Shown piece by piece: positions 55,342 to 64,000 of a stretch of 64,000 nucleotides of DNA. Below the pieces are notes generated by a model. It made no database searches. It was not told where the DNA came from and was given only the letters and a program-made list of their open reading frames with translations. This DNA is from Terricaulis silvestris. Its GTDB lineage: Bacteria > Pseudomonadota > Alphaproteobacteria > Caulobacterales > Aquidulcibacteraceae. Location of the stretch: NCBI RefSeq assembly GCF_009792355.1, contig NZ_CP047045.1, forward strand, positions 1,948,501 to 2,012,500, given 5' to 3'. Position numbers and translations under genes: made by a program. Numbering within the stretch: position 1 is the first letter of the stretch; each line of letters opens with the position of its first letter.

Positions 55342-56608
55342 AGCGCAGCGCCTCCACTGGATCGAAGCGCGACGCCCACCAAGACGTCACGAGGGTCGCC
55401 GCGAAAGTGATGGCGATGGTGAAGAAGGAGACGATCACCACCTCGCTCCACTCAATGCGCGCTGGCAGCGTCTCGAGTGAATAGACTGTGCCTGGAAAAA
55501 TATCGAAGCCGAACACCGTCGAGAGGAAGTTCTGGATCGGCTCGATGAAAATGCAGAAGCCAATGCCGAACAGAAGACCCAGCGAAAGCCCGATCACACC
55601 GAGGCTCGCGCTGGCCATGAAGAAGACACGCATGATCGCGCCTTTCGTGGCGCCCATAGTGCGCAGGATGGCGATGTCGCGGCTCTTGTTTTTCACCAAC
55701 ATGATAAGACCGGTGACAATGTTGAGCGCGGCAAGACCGACGACGAACATCAGGATGAGCCGCATCACGTTGCGTTCAACCACGAGCGCGTCGGAAAGCC
55801 CCTGGCTCTTGGCGCGCCAATCGTAGATCGTCACGTCCGGCCCGAGCCGATCGCGCAGATCCATCATCACGGCGAGCGTTCGGTCGGGGTCGCGAATGCG
55901 GAGTTCGAGTTCGTCGGCGCCATCGCCGCGGCTGAACAGGATCTGCGCCTGCTCCAACGGCATGTACACCAACGCGGAATCGAACTCCGCCATGCCGACG
56001 CTGAATACACCGCCGATCAGGAACGATTTCCGCCGCGGCGTGAGGCCAAACGGGGTTGCGGCGCCTTGCGGCGACAGAATTGAGATCGCCATGCCCTCGG
56101 CGACGCCCAGTGATGCGGCCAAACGATCGCCGACCAGGATGGTAGGCGACTCGATGCCCTCAAAGCCGTCGAACCCGCCGCCGGGGCGAATACTGTTGGC
56201 CACGATGGGTAAGCTTTGCAGCTCGGCGCGCGGAATGCCCCGGACGATGACGCCAGACGCCATGCCGTCGGATGTGGCAAGTCCCTGCGCGTTGATGATC
56301 GGCGTAACGTGCAGCACTTCCGGCGATTGTTGCGCCAGCTGCGCCAGGCGTTGGATCTCGGTGCCGGGGATATTCTGTACGTTGATGTAAACGTGCCCGT
56401 TAACGCCGAGAATCCGCGAGAGCAGCGTCTCGCGGAAACCATTCATCACCGACATCGTCACGATCAGCACGAAAACGCCGAGCGTGATTGCAAGCACGGA
56501 GATGACAGAAATCAGCGCCACGCCGCCATGCTGGCGCTTGGCGCGGAGGTAGCGGCCGGCGAGCATGCGCTCGAACAGACCGAACGGTTTTGCATTTCCA
56601 GCCGTCAT
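55334..56608 (-). CDS. lolC: Lipoprotein-releasing system permease LolC/LolE
   Basis: A 424-residue MacB/LolC-type permease: first helix after RYLRAKRQHGGVALISVISVLAITLGVFVLIVTMSVMNGF, a large periplasmic domain (about 50-270), and three C-terminal helices with NKSRDIAILRTMGATKGAIMRVFF and a terminal [12 protein letters not shown] 56608 overlaps the proS stop (TGATG). Only one permease gene is present, so the complex is probably a homodimer (LolF-like). Confidence 0.96.
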   Translation of the reverse strand: MTAGNAKPFGLFERMLAGRYLRAKRQHGGVALISVISVLAITLGVFVLIVTMSVMNGFRETLLSRILGVNGHVYINVQNIPGTEIQRLAQLAQQSPEVLHVTPIINAQGLATSDGMASGVIVRGIPRAELQSLPIVANSIRPGGGFDGFEGIESPTILVGDRLAASLGVAEGMAISILSPQGAATPFGLTPRRKSFLIGGVFSVGMAEFDSALVYMPLEQAQILFSRGDGADELELRIRDPDRTLAVMMDLRDRLGPDVTIYDWRAKSQGLSDALVVERNVMRLILMFVVGLAALNIVTGLIMLVKNKSRDIAILRTMGATKGAIMRVFFMASASLGVIGLSLGLLFGIGFCIFIEPIQNFLSTVFGFDIFPGTVYSLETLPARIEWSEVVIVSFFTIAITFAATLVTSWWASRFDPVEALRYE

Positions 56609-58140
56609 CAATAGGCCCGCGCAATCAGGATTTCTTCGACGGCAGGCGCGCCGGTGAAGATGCATGTGCCATACGACGCAGGCTGCGCGCTGGGCGCGTT
56701 GCGGATGCTCAGCTTCAACGCCTTCAAACGCGTACCCACCTCTTCCAGCGCAGCGCCGGTCGGGCGCGACCAGTGTACGCGCGCCCAGCCCTTGAACTCG
56801 CCGCTTTCGTCGTCGGTTCCATAGTACCGCTCGAGGTCGGCGAAGGTGTTGAAACCATCGCGGATATTGGACTGGAGCCGCGTCTTGGCTTCGTCGAACA
56901 TTTCCTTCTGTGCCGTTTCCAATAAGCCCGTCGCCTGCGCAATGAAATCGGCGCGCGGCAGCGTGTGCGACTTGATCTTCTCGCCTTCGCGCAGTGCGTT
57001 ACGCTTGATGAAGGTGACTTGGCCGTTGGCGGCGTCGCGCGGGCCGATTTCGCAGATCAGCGGCGCGCCGCGGCGCACCCAGTCCCAGCGTTTGTCGGCG
57101 GGACGGGCGTCCTTGATATCGACATGCGCGCGCAGTGGCCAGCCAAACGCGAAGAGCTTGTTCAGTTCCGCGACGATCTCGTGGCAGTACGCTTTCAGCT
57201 CTTCGTCTTCCGGCTTTCCGCGCAGCATCGGGACGATGACGATCTGGCGTGGCGCGGCAGCGGGCGGCGTGCGCATGCCGTCGTCGTCGCCGTGCACCAT
57301 GATCGCCGCGCCGATCATGCGCGTGGTCATGCCCCAGGACGTGGTGTGAGCGTGCGAGATGCCGCCATCTTTGTCTTGGTAAGTGATGTTCTGCGCCTTG
57401 GCGAAATTGGTGCCGAGATAGTGCGAGGTCGACGCTTGCAGCGCCTTGCCGTCCTGCATCATGGCTTCAAGCGAATAGGTGTTGACGGCGCCGGGAAAGC
57501 GCTCGTTCTCGGGCTTCTCACCGGGGATGACCGGGATGGCGAGGAAATCTTCGGCCACCTGCCGATAGATTTCGAGCGCGAGCGCCGTCTCGGCGCGCGC
57601 GTCTGCTTCATCGGCATGAGCGGTGTGGCCTTCCTGCCAAAGGAATTCGGCGGTGCGCAGGAAGAGACGCGTACGCATCTCCCAGCGCATGATGTTGCAC
57701 CACTGGTTCAGCTTCAGCGGCAAATCGCGATACGATTTGATCCATCGGCTGAACGCGTCGCCGATGATCGTCTCCGACGTGGGGCGAATGATCAGCGGTT
57801 CGGAAAGCTCGGCCTCGGGATCGGGCTTCAGCTCGCCATCGATAGACTTCAGGCGATGGTGCGTGACGACCGCCATTTCCTTGGCGAAGCCTTCGACATG
57901 CTCGGCTTCCTTGGCGAAGAACGAGAGCGGGATCAGCAGCGGGAAATAATAATTCTCGTGCCCGGTCTCTTTGATCTTGCGGTCGAGTTCGCCCTGGATG
58001 CGCTCCCAAAAGCCCATCCCCCACGCCTTGATGATCATGCACCCGCGCGTCGGCGACAGTTCCGCCATATCCGCCTCGCGAACCACGGCTTGGTACCATT
58101 CGGGAAAATCTTCGGCGCGCGTGACCTTAAGCGCATGCAT
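56608..58140 (-). CDS. proS: Proline-tRNA ligase (class II, short form)
   Basis: A 510-residue class II synthetase. Motif 2 region LNQWCNIMRWEMRTRLFLRTAEFLWQEGHTAHA, motif 1 around PLIIRPTSETIIGDAFSRWI, and motif 3 with the ThrRS-type GADHG replaced by HGDDDGMRTPPAAAPRQIVIVPM are visible. An anticodon-binding domain (about 285-400) and a C-terminal extension to TCIFTGAPAVEEILIARAY (zinc-domain-like, ending Tyr) follow. It lacks the large editing insertion of the E. coli type, and the anticodon-end extension is of the eukaryote/archaea-like type. ATG 58140 begins the conserved N-terminus; codons back to 58206 look like leader. Confidence 0.96.
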   Translation of the reverse strand: MHALKVTRAEDFPEWYQAVVREADMAELSPTRGCMIIKAWGMGFWERIQGELDRKIKETGHENYYFPLLIPLSFFAKEAEHVEGFAKEMAVVTHHRLKSIDGELKPDPEAELSEPLIIRPTSETIIGDAFSRWIKSYRDLPLKLNQWCNIMRWEMRTRLFLRTAEFLWQEGHTAHADEADARAETALALEIYRQVAEDFLAIPVIPGEKPENERFPGAVNTYSLEAMMQDGKALQASTSHYLGTNFAKAQNITYQDKDGGISHAHTTSWGMTTRMIGAAIMVHGDDDGMRTPPAAAPRQIVIVPMLRGKPEDEELKAYCHEIVAELNKLFAFGWPLRAHVDIKDARPADKRWDWVRRGAPLICEIGPRDAANGQVTFIKRNALREGEKIKSHTLPRADFIAQATGLLETAQKEMFDEAKTRLQSNIRDGFNTFADLERYYGTDDESGEFKGWARVHWSRPTGAALEEVGTRLKALKLSIRNAPSAQPASYGTCIFTGAPAVEEILIARAY

Positions 58141-58212
58141 GGGGAGGGGTTGTCCTGTCTCTACCGTACGGCCCGCCTGGATAGACTGAGCCGGGACGCC
58201 CCGCAACGCGGC

Positions 58213-58461
58213 CTAATGCGGCCGCATGCCCACCAGATCGACCGAAATGGCCCAGGCCACGAAGAGCCACAGAACCGCCGCGATTCCGGTCGCGATCAGC
58301 GCCTTGAGCCGGAGGTTGTGCACCTTGGGCGCGCCATGCTCAGCGCCGGGGACGTATTGCTCGCCCGCCTCATGGGCGCTCTGCGCGCCCATTGGCAGCA
58401 TGGTGAAAAACGCAAGCCACCACAGGATCACGAAGATCGCGATACCCAGGAAGAGGTTCAT
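58213..58461 (-). CDS. DUF1467 family small membrane protein
   Basis: An 82-residue protein with two hydrophobic helices: FLGIAIFVILWWLAFFTMLPMG at the start and IATGIAAVLWLFVAWAISV near the end. Between them is a polar loop containing GAQSAHEAG and AEHGAPKVHNLRLKALIAT. It matches the DUF1467 pattern found next to mce and proS in alphaproteobacteria. Function unknown. Its start overlaps the mce stop (ATGA 58458-58461). Confidence 0.93.
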   Translation of the reverse strand: MNLFLGIAIFVILWWLAFFTMLPMGAQSAHEAGEQYVPGAEHGAPKVHNLRLKALIATGIAAVLWLFVAWAISVDLVGMRPH

Positions 58462-58883
58462 CCGTGCGCGGCCTTCGGCATTTCCATCAGCTCGATGAGC
58501 ACGCCGTTGGAATCTTTCGGGTGCACGAAGATGATCGGCGTGCCGTGGGCGCCGATGCGCGGCTCGTTCAACACCTTGGCGCCGCGCACCACCATGTCGT
58601 CGCGCGCCGCATAAATATCCGCGACCTCAAAACAGACGTGGTGCTGGCCGCCCTTTGGATTCTTCTCAAGGAAATTGTTGATCGGGCTATCGGCGCCGAG
58701 CGGCTCGATCAATTCGATCTGGCTGTTGGCGAGGTTGACGAAGGCGAATTTCACACCTTGCGCAGGTAGTTCCTTCGTCTCTGTGATCGCGTCGGCCGGC
58801 ACGCCGTAGAGATCGCGATAGGTCGCTTTCGCGTCCTCAATGGACGGCACAGCGATACCGACATGATTCAAACGGCCGATCAT
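58458..58883 (-). CDS. mce: Methylmalonyl-CoA epimerase
   Basis: A 141-residue glyoxalase-superfamily epimerase interconverting (R)- and (S)-methylmalonyl-CoA in propionate metabolism. Two vicinal-oxygen-chelate modules: RLNHVGIAVPSIEDA (His ligand) and GGQHHVCFEVADI (His), with a Glu ligand in VLIELMEM. Conserved in this position with DUF1467. The mutase is not in this window. Confidence 0.95.
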   Translation of the reverse strand: MIGRLNHVGIAVPSIEDAKATYRDLYGVPADAITETKELPAQGVKFAFVNLANSQIELIEPLGADSPINNFLEKNPKGGQHHVCFEVADIYAARDDMVVRGAKVLNEPRIGAHGTPIIFVHPKDSNGVLIELMEMPKAAHG

Positions 58884-58915
58884 GGCCCTACTCCCAAATA
58901 TCCCGCGTCAGCACT

Positions 58916-60598
58916 CTAGATGCGCAATACCGTCACGTCGACAAGCGGACGCTTGCGCCACAGCTTTTCCGCCGCCTTGCGCACCGCGCGGACGAGCACC
59001 TGCTCCACCGCTTCGTCGTCTTCGCGTTCCTGGTGCTTTAGGCGCTGGAACGCAGCTTTTGCGGTGTCTTCCAGCTCCTCGAGCGCGATCTCGAAGTCCT
59101 CGTCATCGTCCATGGTGAGCCCGCGGACAGTGACGCTGGGGCCGGCGACGATGCCGCCTTTTGCGTTAACCGCCAGCGACACATTGACCGCGCCTTCAGC
59201 GCCGAGGCGGCGGCGGTCTTTCAGTGCTTCATCTTCGGCCTCGATGATGGTTGAGCCATCGACGTAGAGCCGGCCTGATGGGACTTCGTCGATGAGCGTC
59301 GCCGGGCCGGGCGCGAGGCGAATGAGATCGCCGTTGCTGGGCGCAATCGCCTCCGGGATCTGCAGTTCTAGCGCCAGTTTCACGTGTTCGCGGATGTGAC
59401 GTTTTTCGCCGTGCACAGGCACCGCGATGCGCGGGCGCGCCCACGCGTACATCTGCTTCAGTTCATCGCGCGCCGGGTGGCCGGAGACGTGGATGAAGTG
59501 ATCGTCGGCGGTGATGAGTTCGACGCCGCGTTCGAGGAAGGCATTCTGCATGTCGTGGATGGCGGCTTCGTTGCCGGGAATGACGCGGGACGAGAAAATC
59601 ACGGTATCGCCTTGGCGCAGCGAGACATTGCGATGCTCGCCGCGTGCAATGCGCGACAGCGCAGCGCGGGCTTCGCCTTGGCTGCCGGTGCAGAGGAAGA
59701 GAACGTTTTCGTCCGGCAGCGTGCCGGCTTCCTCTTCGTCGATGGTCAACGGTGCATCAGCCAACATGCCCACGCTCTTCGCCGCGGCGACGATGCGGTG
59801 CATGGAGCGCCCAACGAGGCACGGCGTGCGTCCCGCCGCCTTCGCCGCGAGAAGTGCAGTTTCCACGCGCGCGACATTGGAGGCAAACGCTGTGACGGCG
59901 ACCCGGCCCTTCTGCTGCTTAATCACTTCGGTGAGCTTTACGCGCACCTCGGCTTCGGAGCCGGCGGTGCCTTCGACGAAAACGTTGGTGCTGTCGCACA
60001 CCATCGCCAGCACGCCTTCGTCGGCCATTTGGCGGAGCTTGGCTTCGTCGGTTGTCTCACCGATCAGCGGATCGGGATCGATCTTCCAATCGCCGGTGTG
60101 CCAGATCAGGCCGAGCGGCGTCCGAATGGCGAGGCCGTTTGGCTCCGGGATCGAGTGCGTGAGTGTAACGAAATCGATCTCGAACGGACCAAGCGTGAGC
60201 TGGCCTTTGAGCGGGATTTCAGTGAGCGGCACTTTTTCCAGCAGACCACGTTCGCGCAACTTTTCGCGCACCAGCGCGGCGGTAAACGGCGTAGCGTAAA
60301 CCGGCGCTTTGAGGCGCGGCCAAAGCCAGCCGAGCGCGCCGATGTGGTCTTCGTGCGCGTGCGTCAGCACGATGCCGATGATGTCGTCGCGGACGCCTTC
60401 GAGGTAGGACGGATCCGGCAGGATAAGTTCGATGCCGGGCGTTGAGTCTTCGCGGCCGAAGGTGACGCCGATGTCGACGATGATCCATTTGCGCGCATCC
60501 GGCGGGCCGTAGCCGTACGCGTTCAAATTCATGCCGATTTCGCCGGACCCGCCGAGCGGGAGAAACACCAGTTCGTCGTCAGCCTTCGGCTTAATCAA
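58916..60598 (-). CDS. rnj: Ribonuclease J
   Basis: A 560-residue metallo-beta-lactamase RNase with both exo- and endonuclease activity in mRNA decay and rRNA maturation. Zinc motifs: [15 protein letters not shown] (HxHxDH). [18 protein letters not shown] and [13 protein letters not shown] are conserved in the beta-CASP domain. The late His loop is [14 protein letters not shown] plus [17 protein letters not shown]. The C-terminal domain follows. ATG 60598 overlaps the coaX stop (ATGA). Confidence 0.97.
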   Translation of the reverse strand: MIKPKADDELVFLPLGGSGEIGMNLNAYGYGPPDARKWIIVDIGVTFGREDSTPGIELILPDPSYLEGVRDDIIGIVLTHAHEDHIGALGWLWPRLKAPVYATPFTAALVREKLRERGLLEKVPLTEIPLKGQLTLGPFEIDFVTLTHSIPEPNGLAIRTPLGLIWHTGDWKIDPDPLIGETTDEAKLRQMADEGVLAMVCDSTNVFVEGTAGSEAEVRVKLTEVIKQQKGRVAVTAFASNVARVETALLAAKAAGRTPCLVGRSMHRIVAAAKSVGMLADAPLTIDEEEAGTLPDENVLFLCTGSQGEARAALSRIARGEHRNVSLRQGDTVIFSSRVIPGNEAAIHDMQNAFLERGVELITADDHFIHVSGHPARDELKQMYAWARPRIAVPVHGEKRHIREHVKLALELQIPEAIAPSNGDLIRLAPGPATLIDEVPSGRLYVDGSTIIEAEDEALKDRRRLGAEGAVNVSLAVNAKGGIVAGPSVTVRGLTMDDDEDFEIALEELEDTAKAAFQRLKHQEREDDEAVEQVLVRAVRKAAEKLWRKRPLVDVTVLRI

Positions 60599-61371
60599 AA
60601 CGTGCCGCCATTCCGCTTAAAGATTTCCAGAAGGCCGCGGGAGGTGAGGTCCTGGTCGAAGTGATCGATCGACGGGAACGCGCCTTCGAAGATCGAGGCG
60701 ACGCCGCCGGTGGCGATCGTGATCATCGGCTTGCCGTACTCCGCTTTGATGCGGTTGCAGAGCCCTTCGATCATGTCGATCGAGCCGAAATAGATGCCGG
60801 ATTGCATGGCGCTGACGGTATCCTTGCCGATTACGCGGCCGGGATCGCGGATCTCAACCCGAGGCAAGCGCGCGGCTGCATCGTGCAACGCCTGCAGCGA
60901 CAGATTGATCCCCGGCAGGATGATGCCGCCTTCGAAGGCGCCGTCGGCGGCAACGATATCAAACGTGGTGGCGGTGCCGCTGTCGATAACGATGGCGGGG
61001 CCGCCGTATTCGATGAAGGCGCCGACGGCGTTCACGAGGCGATCGGCGCCGGCTTCGTTGGGCTTATCGATCCGCACTTCGATACCGAGCTTCAGGCCAT
61101 CTTCTCCGACCACCATGGGTTCGGCGCCGATGTAGCGGCGGGATAAATTGCGCAGATTGAACAGCGCCTGCGGCACCACGGTTGAGATAATGCAGGCTTT
61201 GACGTCGCTAAAGGTCAGGCCGCTGAGCACCATGATCTGGTTCAGCCACGGCGCGTACTCGTCGGCAGTACGGCTTGTGTCGGTGGAGGAGCGCCATTGC
61301 GCGCGCCAGCTCTTGCCATCGTGGATGGCGAACTTGGTGTTGGTGTTGCCGACGTCGATGGCGAGAAGCAT
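60595..61371 (-). CDS. coaX: Type III pantothenate kinase
   Basis: First step of coenzyme A synthesis; 258 residues of the ASKHA fold. [18 protein letters not shown] carries the phosphate-1 Asp. [15 protein letters not shown] and [15 protein letters not shown] are the other conserved blocks; the adenosine loop is ATGGVA. Potassium-dependent, feedback-insensitive type (family knowledge). Lies 3 nt after birA and overlaps rnj. Confidence 0.96.
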   Translation of the reverse strand: MLLAIDVGNTNTKFAIHDGKSWRAQWRSSTDTSRTADEYAPWLNQIMVLSGLTFSDVKACIISTVVPQALFNLRNLSRRYIGAEPMVVGEDGLKLGIEVRIDKPNEAGADRLVNAVGAFIEYGGPAIVIDSGTATTFDIVAADGAFEGGIILPGINLSLQALHDAAARLPRVEIRDPGRVIGKDTVSAMQSGIYFGSIDMIEGLCNRIKAEYGKPMITIATGGVASIFEGAFPSIDHFDQDLTSRGLLEIFKRNGGTF

Positions 61372-61374
61372 GGG

Positions 61375-62124
61375 TTAGGCCACGTTGGGTAAGAAAACAT
61401 CGCCGGCGGTGATAAGGCGCCGGCCCGTGACTGTATCGAGTTCAAGCTCTCCGCGCGAGGACAGACCCGCGATGCGGCCCTCCAGAGTCTGATCGCCCTG
61501 CACTACGCGCGCTCGCTGGCCCAAGCCGTGAGCGCGCTTGAGCCAGGCTTGGCGCAACGGCTCGAAACCGTCGCGGTCCATACGCGCAGCGTACGCTTCC
61601 AGTTTCGGGCGCAGGCTGGCGAGGAAGTCGAGCGGTTCTGGCGCGATTGCGTCCGGCGGCAGCAAAGCACGGAGGCTTGTCGTGCGCTGGTCCGGAATTT
61701 CAGGCGCGACAGCGAGATTCACGCCGAATGCGAGTGCCGCCCAGAGGCCGCCTTCACCTAAAGAACCGGAGTCCAGCATGATGCCCGACGCTTTGGCGCC
61801 GCCGATCAACACATCGTTTGGCCATTTGAGCGACGCTTGGCCCGGACCAATCACTTCATCGATCGTCTCGACGATGGCGAGGCCAGTGGCGAAGCTCAGC
61901 AGCGCGATCTCGGCCGGTGGGCGCTTGGTGGCGAAGAGGTACGTCGCCATCAGGTTGCCGTCGAGCGAGGCCCAAGTGCGGCCGCGGCGGCCTCGTCCTG
62001 CTGTCTGCGAGCGCGCGATCAGCCAGACTGGGCCAAGTTCGTTGCGTTCGGCGCGGCGACGCGCCTCCAGTATGGTGGAGTCGATTTCGTCGAACGTTTC
62101 GACAGGCGCTTGGCCGTCGATCAT
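61375..62124 (-). CDS. birA: Biotin-[acetyl-CoA-carboxylase] ligase
   Basis: Attaches biotin to carboxylases; 249 residues, without the N-terminal helix-turn-helix of E. coli BirA, so no repressor function is expected. Biotin/ATP-binding block: ARSQTAGRGRRGRTWASLDGNLMATYL; LKWPNDVLIGGAKASGIMLDSG; C-terminal cap with SRGELELDTVTGRRLITAGDVF. Between nuoN (13-nt spacer) and coaX (3 nt), the standard alphaproteobacterial order. Confidence 0.95.
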   Translation of the reverse strand: MIDGQAPVETFDEIDSTILEARRRAERNELGPVWLIARSQTAGRGRRGRTWASLDGNLMATYLFATKRPPAEIALLSFATGLAIVETIDEVIGPGQASLKWPNDVLIGGAKASGIMLDSGSLGEGGLWAALAFGVNLAVAPEIPDQRTTSLRALLPPDAIAPEPLDFLASLRPKLEAYAARMDRDGFEPLRQAWLKRAHGLGQRARVVQGDQTLEGRIAGLSSRGELELDTVTGRRLITAGDVFLPNVA

Positions 62125-62137
62125 CGCGCGCGCTTTC

Positions 62138-63595
62138 TCAATAGCTCATCCGCACCGCGGCTTCGGCCCAAGTCTGCAGCGCGCCAAGCGCCAACACCAG
62201 GACGGGGAAGCTGAGCGCTGCGGCAGCCGTCGCAGTCAGCGCGATCACCGGCCCGTAGCCTTGCAACGGCGCTGCTGCGGGCGCGCTGAACCAGATCGAG
62301 GCGAGCAGCCGAAGGTAGTACGCGGCGGCCACAACGGCGGCGATGGCGCCGACGATGGCCAGCCCGACCAAACCGGCGTCGATCGCGGCGATGAAGACCA
62401 GCAGTTTGCCGATAAAGCCGGCGAATGGCGGAATGCCGGCGACGGAGAACAGCAGCATCGTGAACAGCGCCGCCATCCACGGCCGCGTCTGCGCGAGGCC
62501 GGCGAGATCGCCCACGGTCTCGACCGCCTCACCGTCGCGGCGCATGGCGAGGATGAGCGCGAAGATGCCGATGGTCGCGGGCAGATAGAGCGCGAGATAA
62601 ATGAGCGAAGCCACCGGGCCGCTCTGCTCTCCGCTTGAGAGTCCCATGAGCACGAAGCCCATGTTGGCGATCGAAGAATACGCCATCAGCCGCTTCAGGT
62701 TCGTTTGCAATAGCGCGCCAATCGAACCCCAAGCCATGGAGATCGCCGAGAGGGCGGCCACGACTTGCTGCCACTGGCCGTCGAGGCCGGCGAACGGCTC
62801 GTAGAGGAGGCGCGCCATCAGCGCGACGGCGGCGACCTTCGGCGCAGCGGCGAAGAACGCCGTCACTGGCGTTGGCGCGCCTTCGTAGACGTCGGGCGTC
62901 CACATATGGAACGGCGCCGCGCTCATCTTGAAGCCGAGTGCGCACAGCATCAGCACGAGACCGAACATGAGGCCGAGGCCCCCCGCCCCTTCGCCGACGG
63001 CCGAAGCGATGGCGTCGAAACGGATCGAGCCGGTGAAGCCGTACACGAACGACGAGCCGAACAGCAGCAGGCCGGACGAGATCGCGCTGAGCACGAAATA
63101 CTTGAGGCCGGCTTCCGAAGAGCGCGCGTCGTCGCGACGCCAGGCGGCGAGCACGTACGCTGCGAGCGATTGCAGTTCGACGCCAACATAGAGCGTGATC
63201 AAGTCTTGCGCCGAGACCATGACGAACATGCCGAGCACGGCGAGAACGATCATGATCGGGTATTCGAAGCGTTGTTCCTTGGTGCGCACAAAATGATCAG
63301 CGCCGAGCGCGAGCGTCGCCGCGGCCGAGAACGCGATCAGCGCCTTGGCGAAGACGCCGACGCCATCGACGACCATGGCGCCTTGCAGGATTTCGACCGG
63401 CGCCGCCGGCGCAAATGCGATGGCGAGGCCAGCGGCGGTGAGCAGCGCTAACACGCCCAGCACCGACAGCGCGACGAAGGATCGATCCTTGAACCACGCG
63501 CCCAGAATCACCGCGATCAACGCAAAACCAGCCAGCAGCAACTCAGGCCGGGCCAACGGCAAGCTATTGGTCAGGTCCACCATGGGCGAGTTCAT
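62138..63595 (-). CDS. nuoN: NADH-quinone oxidoreductase subunit N
   Basis: Antiporter-like membrane subunit of complex I; 485 residues, about 14 helices. Conserved proton-channel Lys/Glu region: LITLYVGVELQSLAAYVLAAWRRDD, GFKMSAAPFHMWTPDVYEGAPTPVTAFFAAAPKVAA, NLKRLMAYSSIANMGFVLMG and SVAGIPPFAGFIGKLLVFIAAI. GTG/ATG start at 63595 overlaps the nuoM stop (ATGA 63592-63595). Confidence 0.98.
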   Translation of the reverse strand: MNSPMVDLTNSLPLARPELLLAGFALIAVILGAWFKDRSFVALSVLGVLALLTAAGLAIAFAPAAPVEILQGAMVVDGVGVFAKALIAFSAAATLALGADHFVRTKEQRFEYPIMIVLAVLGMFVMVSAQDLITLYVGVELQSLAAYVLAAWRRDDARSSEAGLKYFVLSAISSGLLLFGSSFVYGFTGSIRFDAIASAVGEGAGGLGLMFGLVLMLCALGFKMSAAPFHMWTPDVYEGAPTPVTAFFAAAPKVAAVALMARLLYEPFAGLDGQWQQVVAALSAISMAWGSIGALLQTNLKRLMAYSSIANMGFVLMGLSSGEQSGPVASLIYLALYLPATIGIFALILAMRRDGEAVETVGDLAGLAQTRPWMAALFTMLLFSVAGIPPFAGFIGKLLVFIAAIDAGLVGLAIVGAIAAVVAAAYYLRLLASIWFSAPAAAPLQGYGPVIALTATAAAALSFPVLVLALGALQTWAEAAVRMSY

Positions 63596-64000
63596 GGCGT
63601 GGCTCCGAGATAGGCCGACGAGATGGCCTCAGCGGAGACACTGGTGAAATCGAGCACGTAAGCGGGCGCTAGACCCATGATGAGCGTGGCGATAACGAGC
63701 GGGATGAACGTGATCCACTCGCGCGCGTCGAGATCGGTGATGCCGTCGAGCTTTGGGTTCTCGATCACGCCGAACGCGACCTTACGGTAGAGCGTCAGCG
63801 CGTATGCCGCCGAGAAGATGACGCCGAGCGCTGCGCCCGCTGCGACCCAGGCGTTGATCTGGAAGGCGCCGACCATGGTGAGAATTTCACCGGGAAATCC
63901 GCTCGTGCCCGGCAAGCCGACATTGCCCATGGTGAACAGCATGAACACCGCGGCGTAAACCGGCATGCGGTTCACGAGACCTCCATAGAAAGCGATCTCG
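63592..64000 (-). CDS. nuoM: NADH-quinone oxidoreductase subunit M (partial, N-terminus beyond window)
   Basis: Only the C-terminal ~135 residues are in the window. The frame enters at the right edge with ...AFYGGLVNRMPVYAAVFMLFTMGNVGLPGTSG (the last conserved antiporter-fold block), then helices through FIPLVIATLIMGLAPAYVLDF. Another antiporter-like subunit of complex I. The rest of the nuo operon should continue to the right. Confidence 0.95.
   Translation of the reverse strand, partial: EIAFYGGLVNRMPVYAAVFMLFTMGNVGLPGTSGFPGEILTMVGAFQINAWVAAGAALGVIFSAAYALTLYRKVAFGVIENPKLDGITDLDAREWITFIPLVIATLIMGLAPAYVLDFTSVSAEAISSAYLGATP

Overview
The window is a dense, GC-rich stretch of an alphaproteobacterial chromosome. 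The gene order tpiA-secG-pyrG ... eno-ftsB-pdhA-pdhB, trpGDC-lexA-comEC-gltX-gltA-lpxB-lpxI-lpxA-fabZ-lpxD-skp-bamA-rseP-dxr-cdsA-uppS-frr-pyrH-tsf-rpsB and dnaE/lolD-lolC-proS-DUF1467-mce-rnj-coaX-birA-nuoN-nuoM is the conserved order of that class. It looks most like Caulobacterales/Hyphomonadaceae (an inference from order, an alphaproteobacterial SOS box and a pdhB with a lipoyl domain). I found no rRNA, tRNA, CRISPR array, transposase or prophage gene.

Layout. 1-2985 (minus): pdhA, two small membrane-protein genes and pdhB (cut by the left edge), preceded by ftsB and a structured spacer. 2986-9353: an accessory block between ftsB and eno. It holds a VanX-like D-Ala-D-Ala dipeptidase lipoprotein, a TIR-like/coiled-coil/membrane/SH3 protein, a translationally coupled Ddl-like ATP-grasp ligase and zinc metallopeptidase, and a SulP transporter. 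9354-16150: eno and rpmF mixed with envelope and signalling genes (lipoprotein, CBS protein, phosphoesterase, lipid kinase, DUF2807 repeat protein, lipoprotein hydrolase, TerB-like protein). 16151-19490 (minus): pyrG, secG, tpiA. 19580-27385 (plus): PpiD-like foldase, trpE, an AlkX-like glycosylase, a putative Trp leader peptide, trpGDC and lexA with its SOS box. 27376-29604: comEC. 29570-32270: gltX and gltA. 32272-47030 (minus): the large envelope/translation block from rpsB through bamA to lpxB. 47265-51183: two amidohydrolases (one apparently dead) and a DUF1624 membrane protein. 51180-64000 (minus): dnaE, lolDC, proS, DUF1467, mce, rnj, coaX, birA, nuoN and nuoM (cut by the right edge).

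How it works together. The minus-strand block couples lipid A synthesis (LpxA, D, I, B), phospholipid and isoprenoid supply (CdsA, Dxr, UppS, FabZ), outer-membrane protein assembly (Skp, BamA) and envelope proteolysis (RseP) to translation factors (S2, EF-Ts, RRF, UMP kinase). Most same-strand neighbours overlap by 1-14 nt, suggesting translational coupling. All seven convergent gene pairs also meet with stop codons that overlap, abut, or lie one base apart, so no intergenic terminator is possible at any of them.

Most worth following up: the ATP-grasp/metallopeptidase pair and its TIR-like and VanX-like neighbours; palindromic repeats inserted in frame in the pdhB linker; a putative two-Trp leader whose first Trp codon region can pair with the trpG ribosome-binding site; a structured RNA candidate ahead of pdhA; a likely CTG start for cdsA; and the zero-space convergent junctions.
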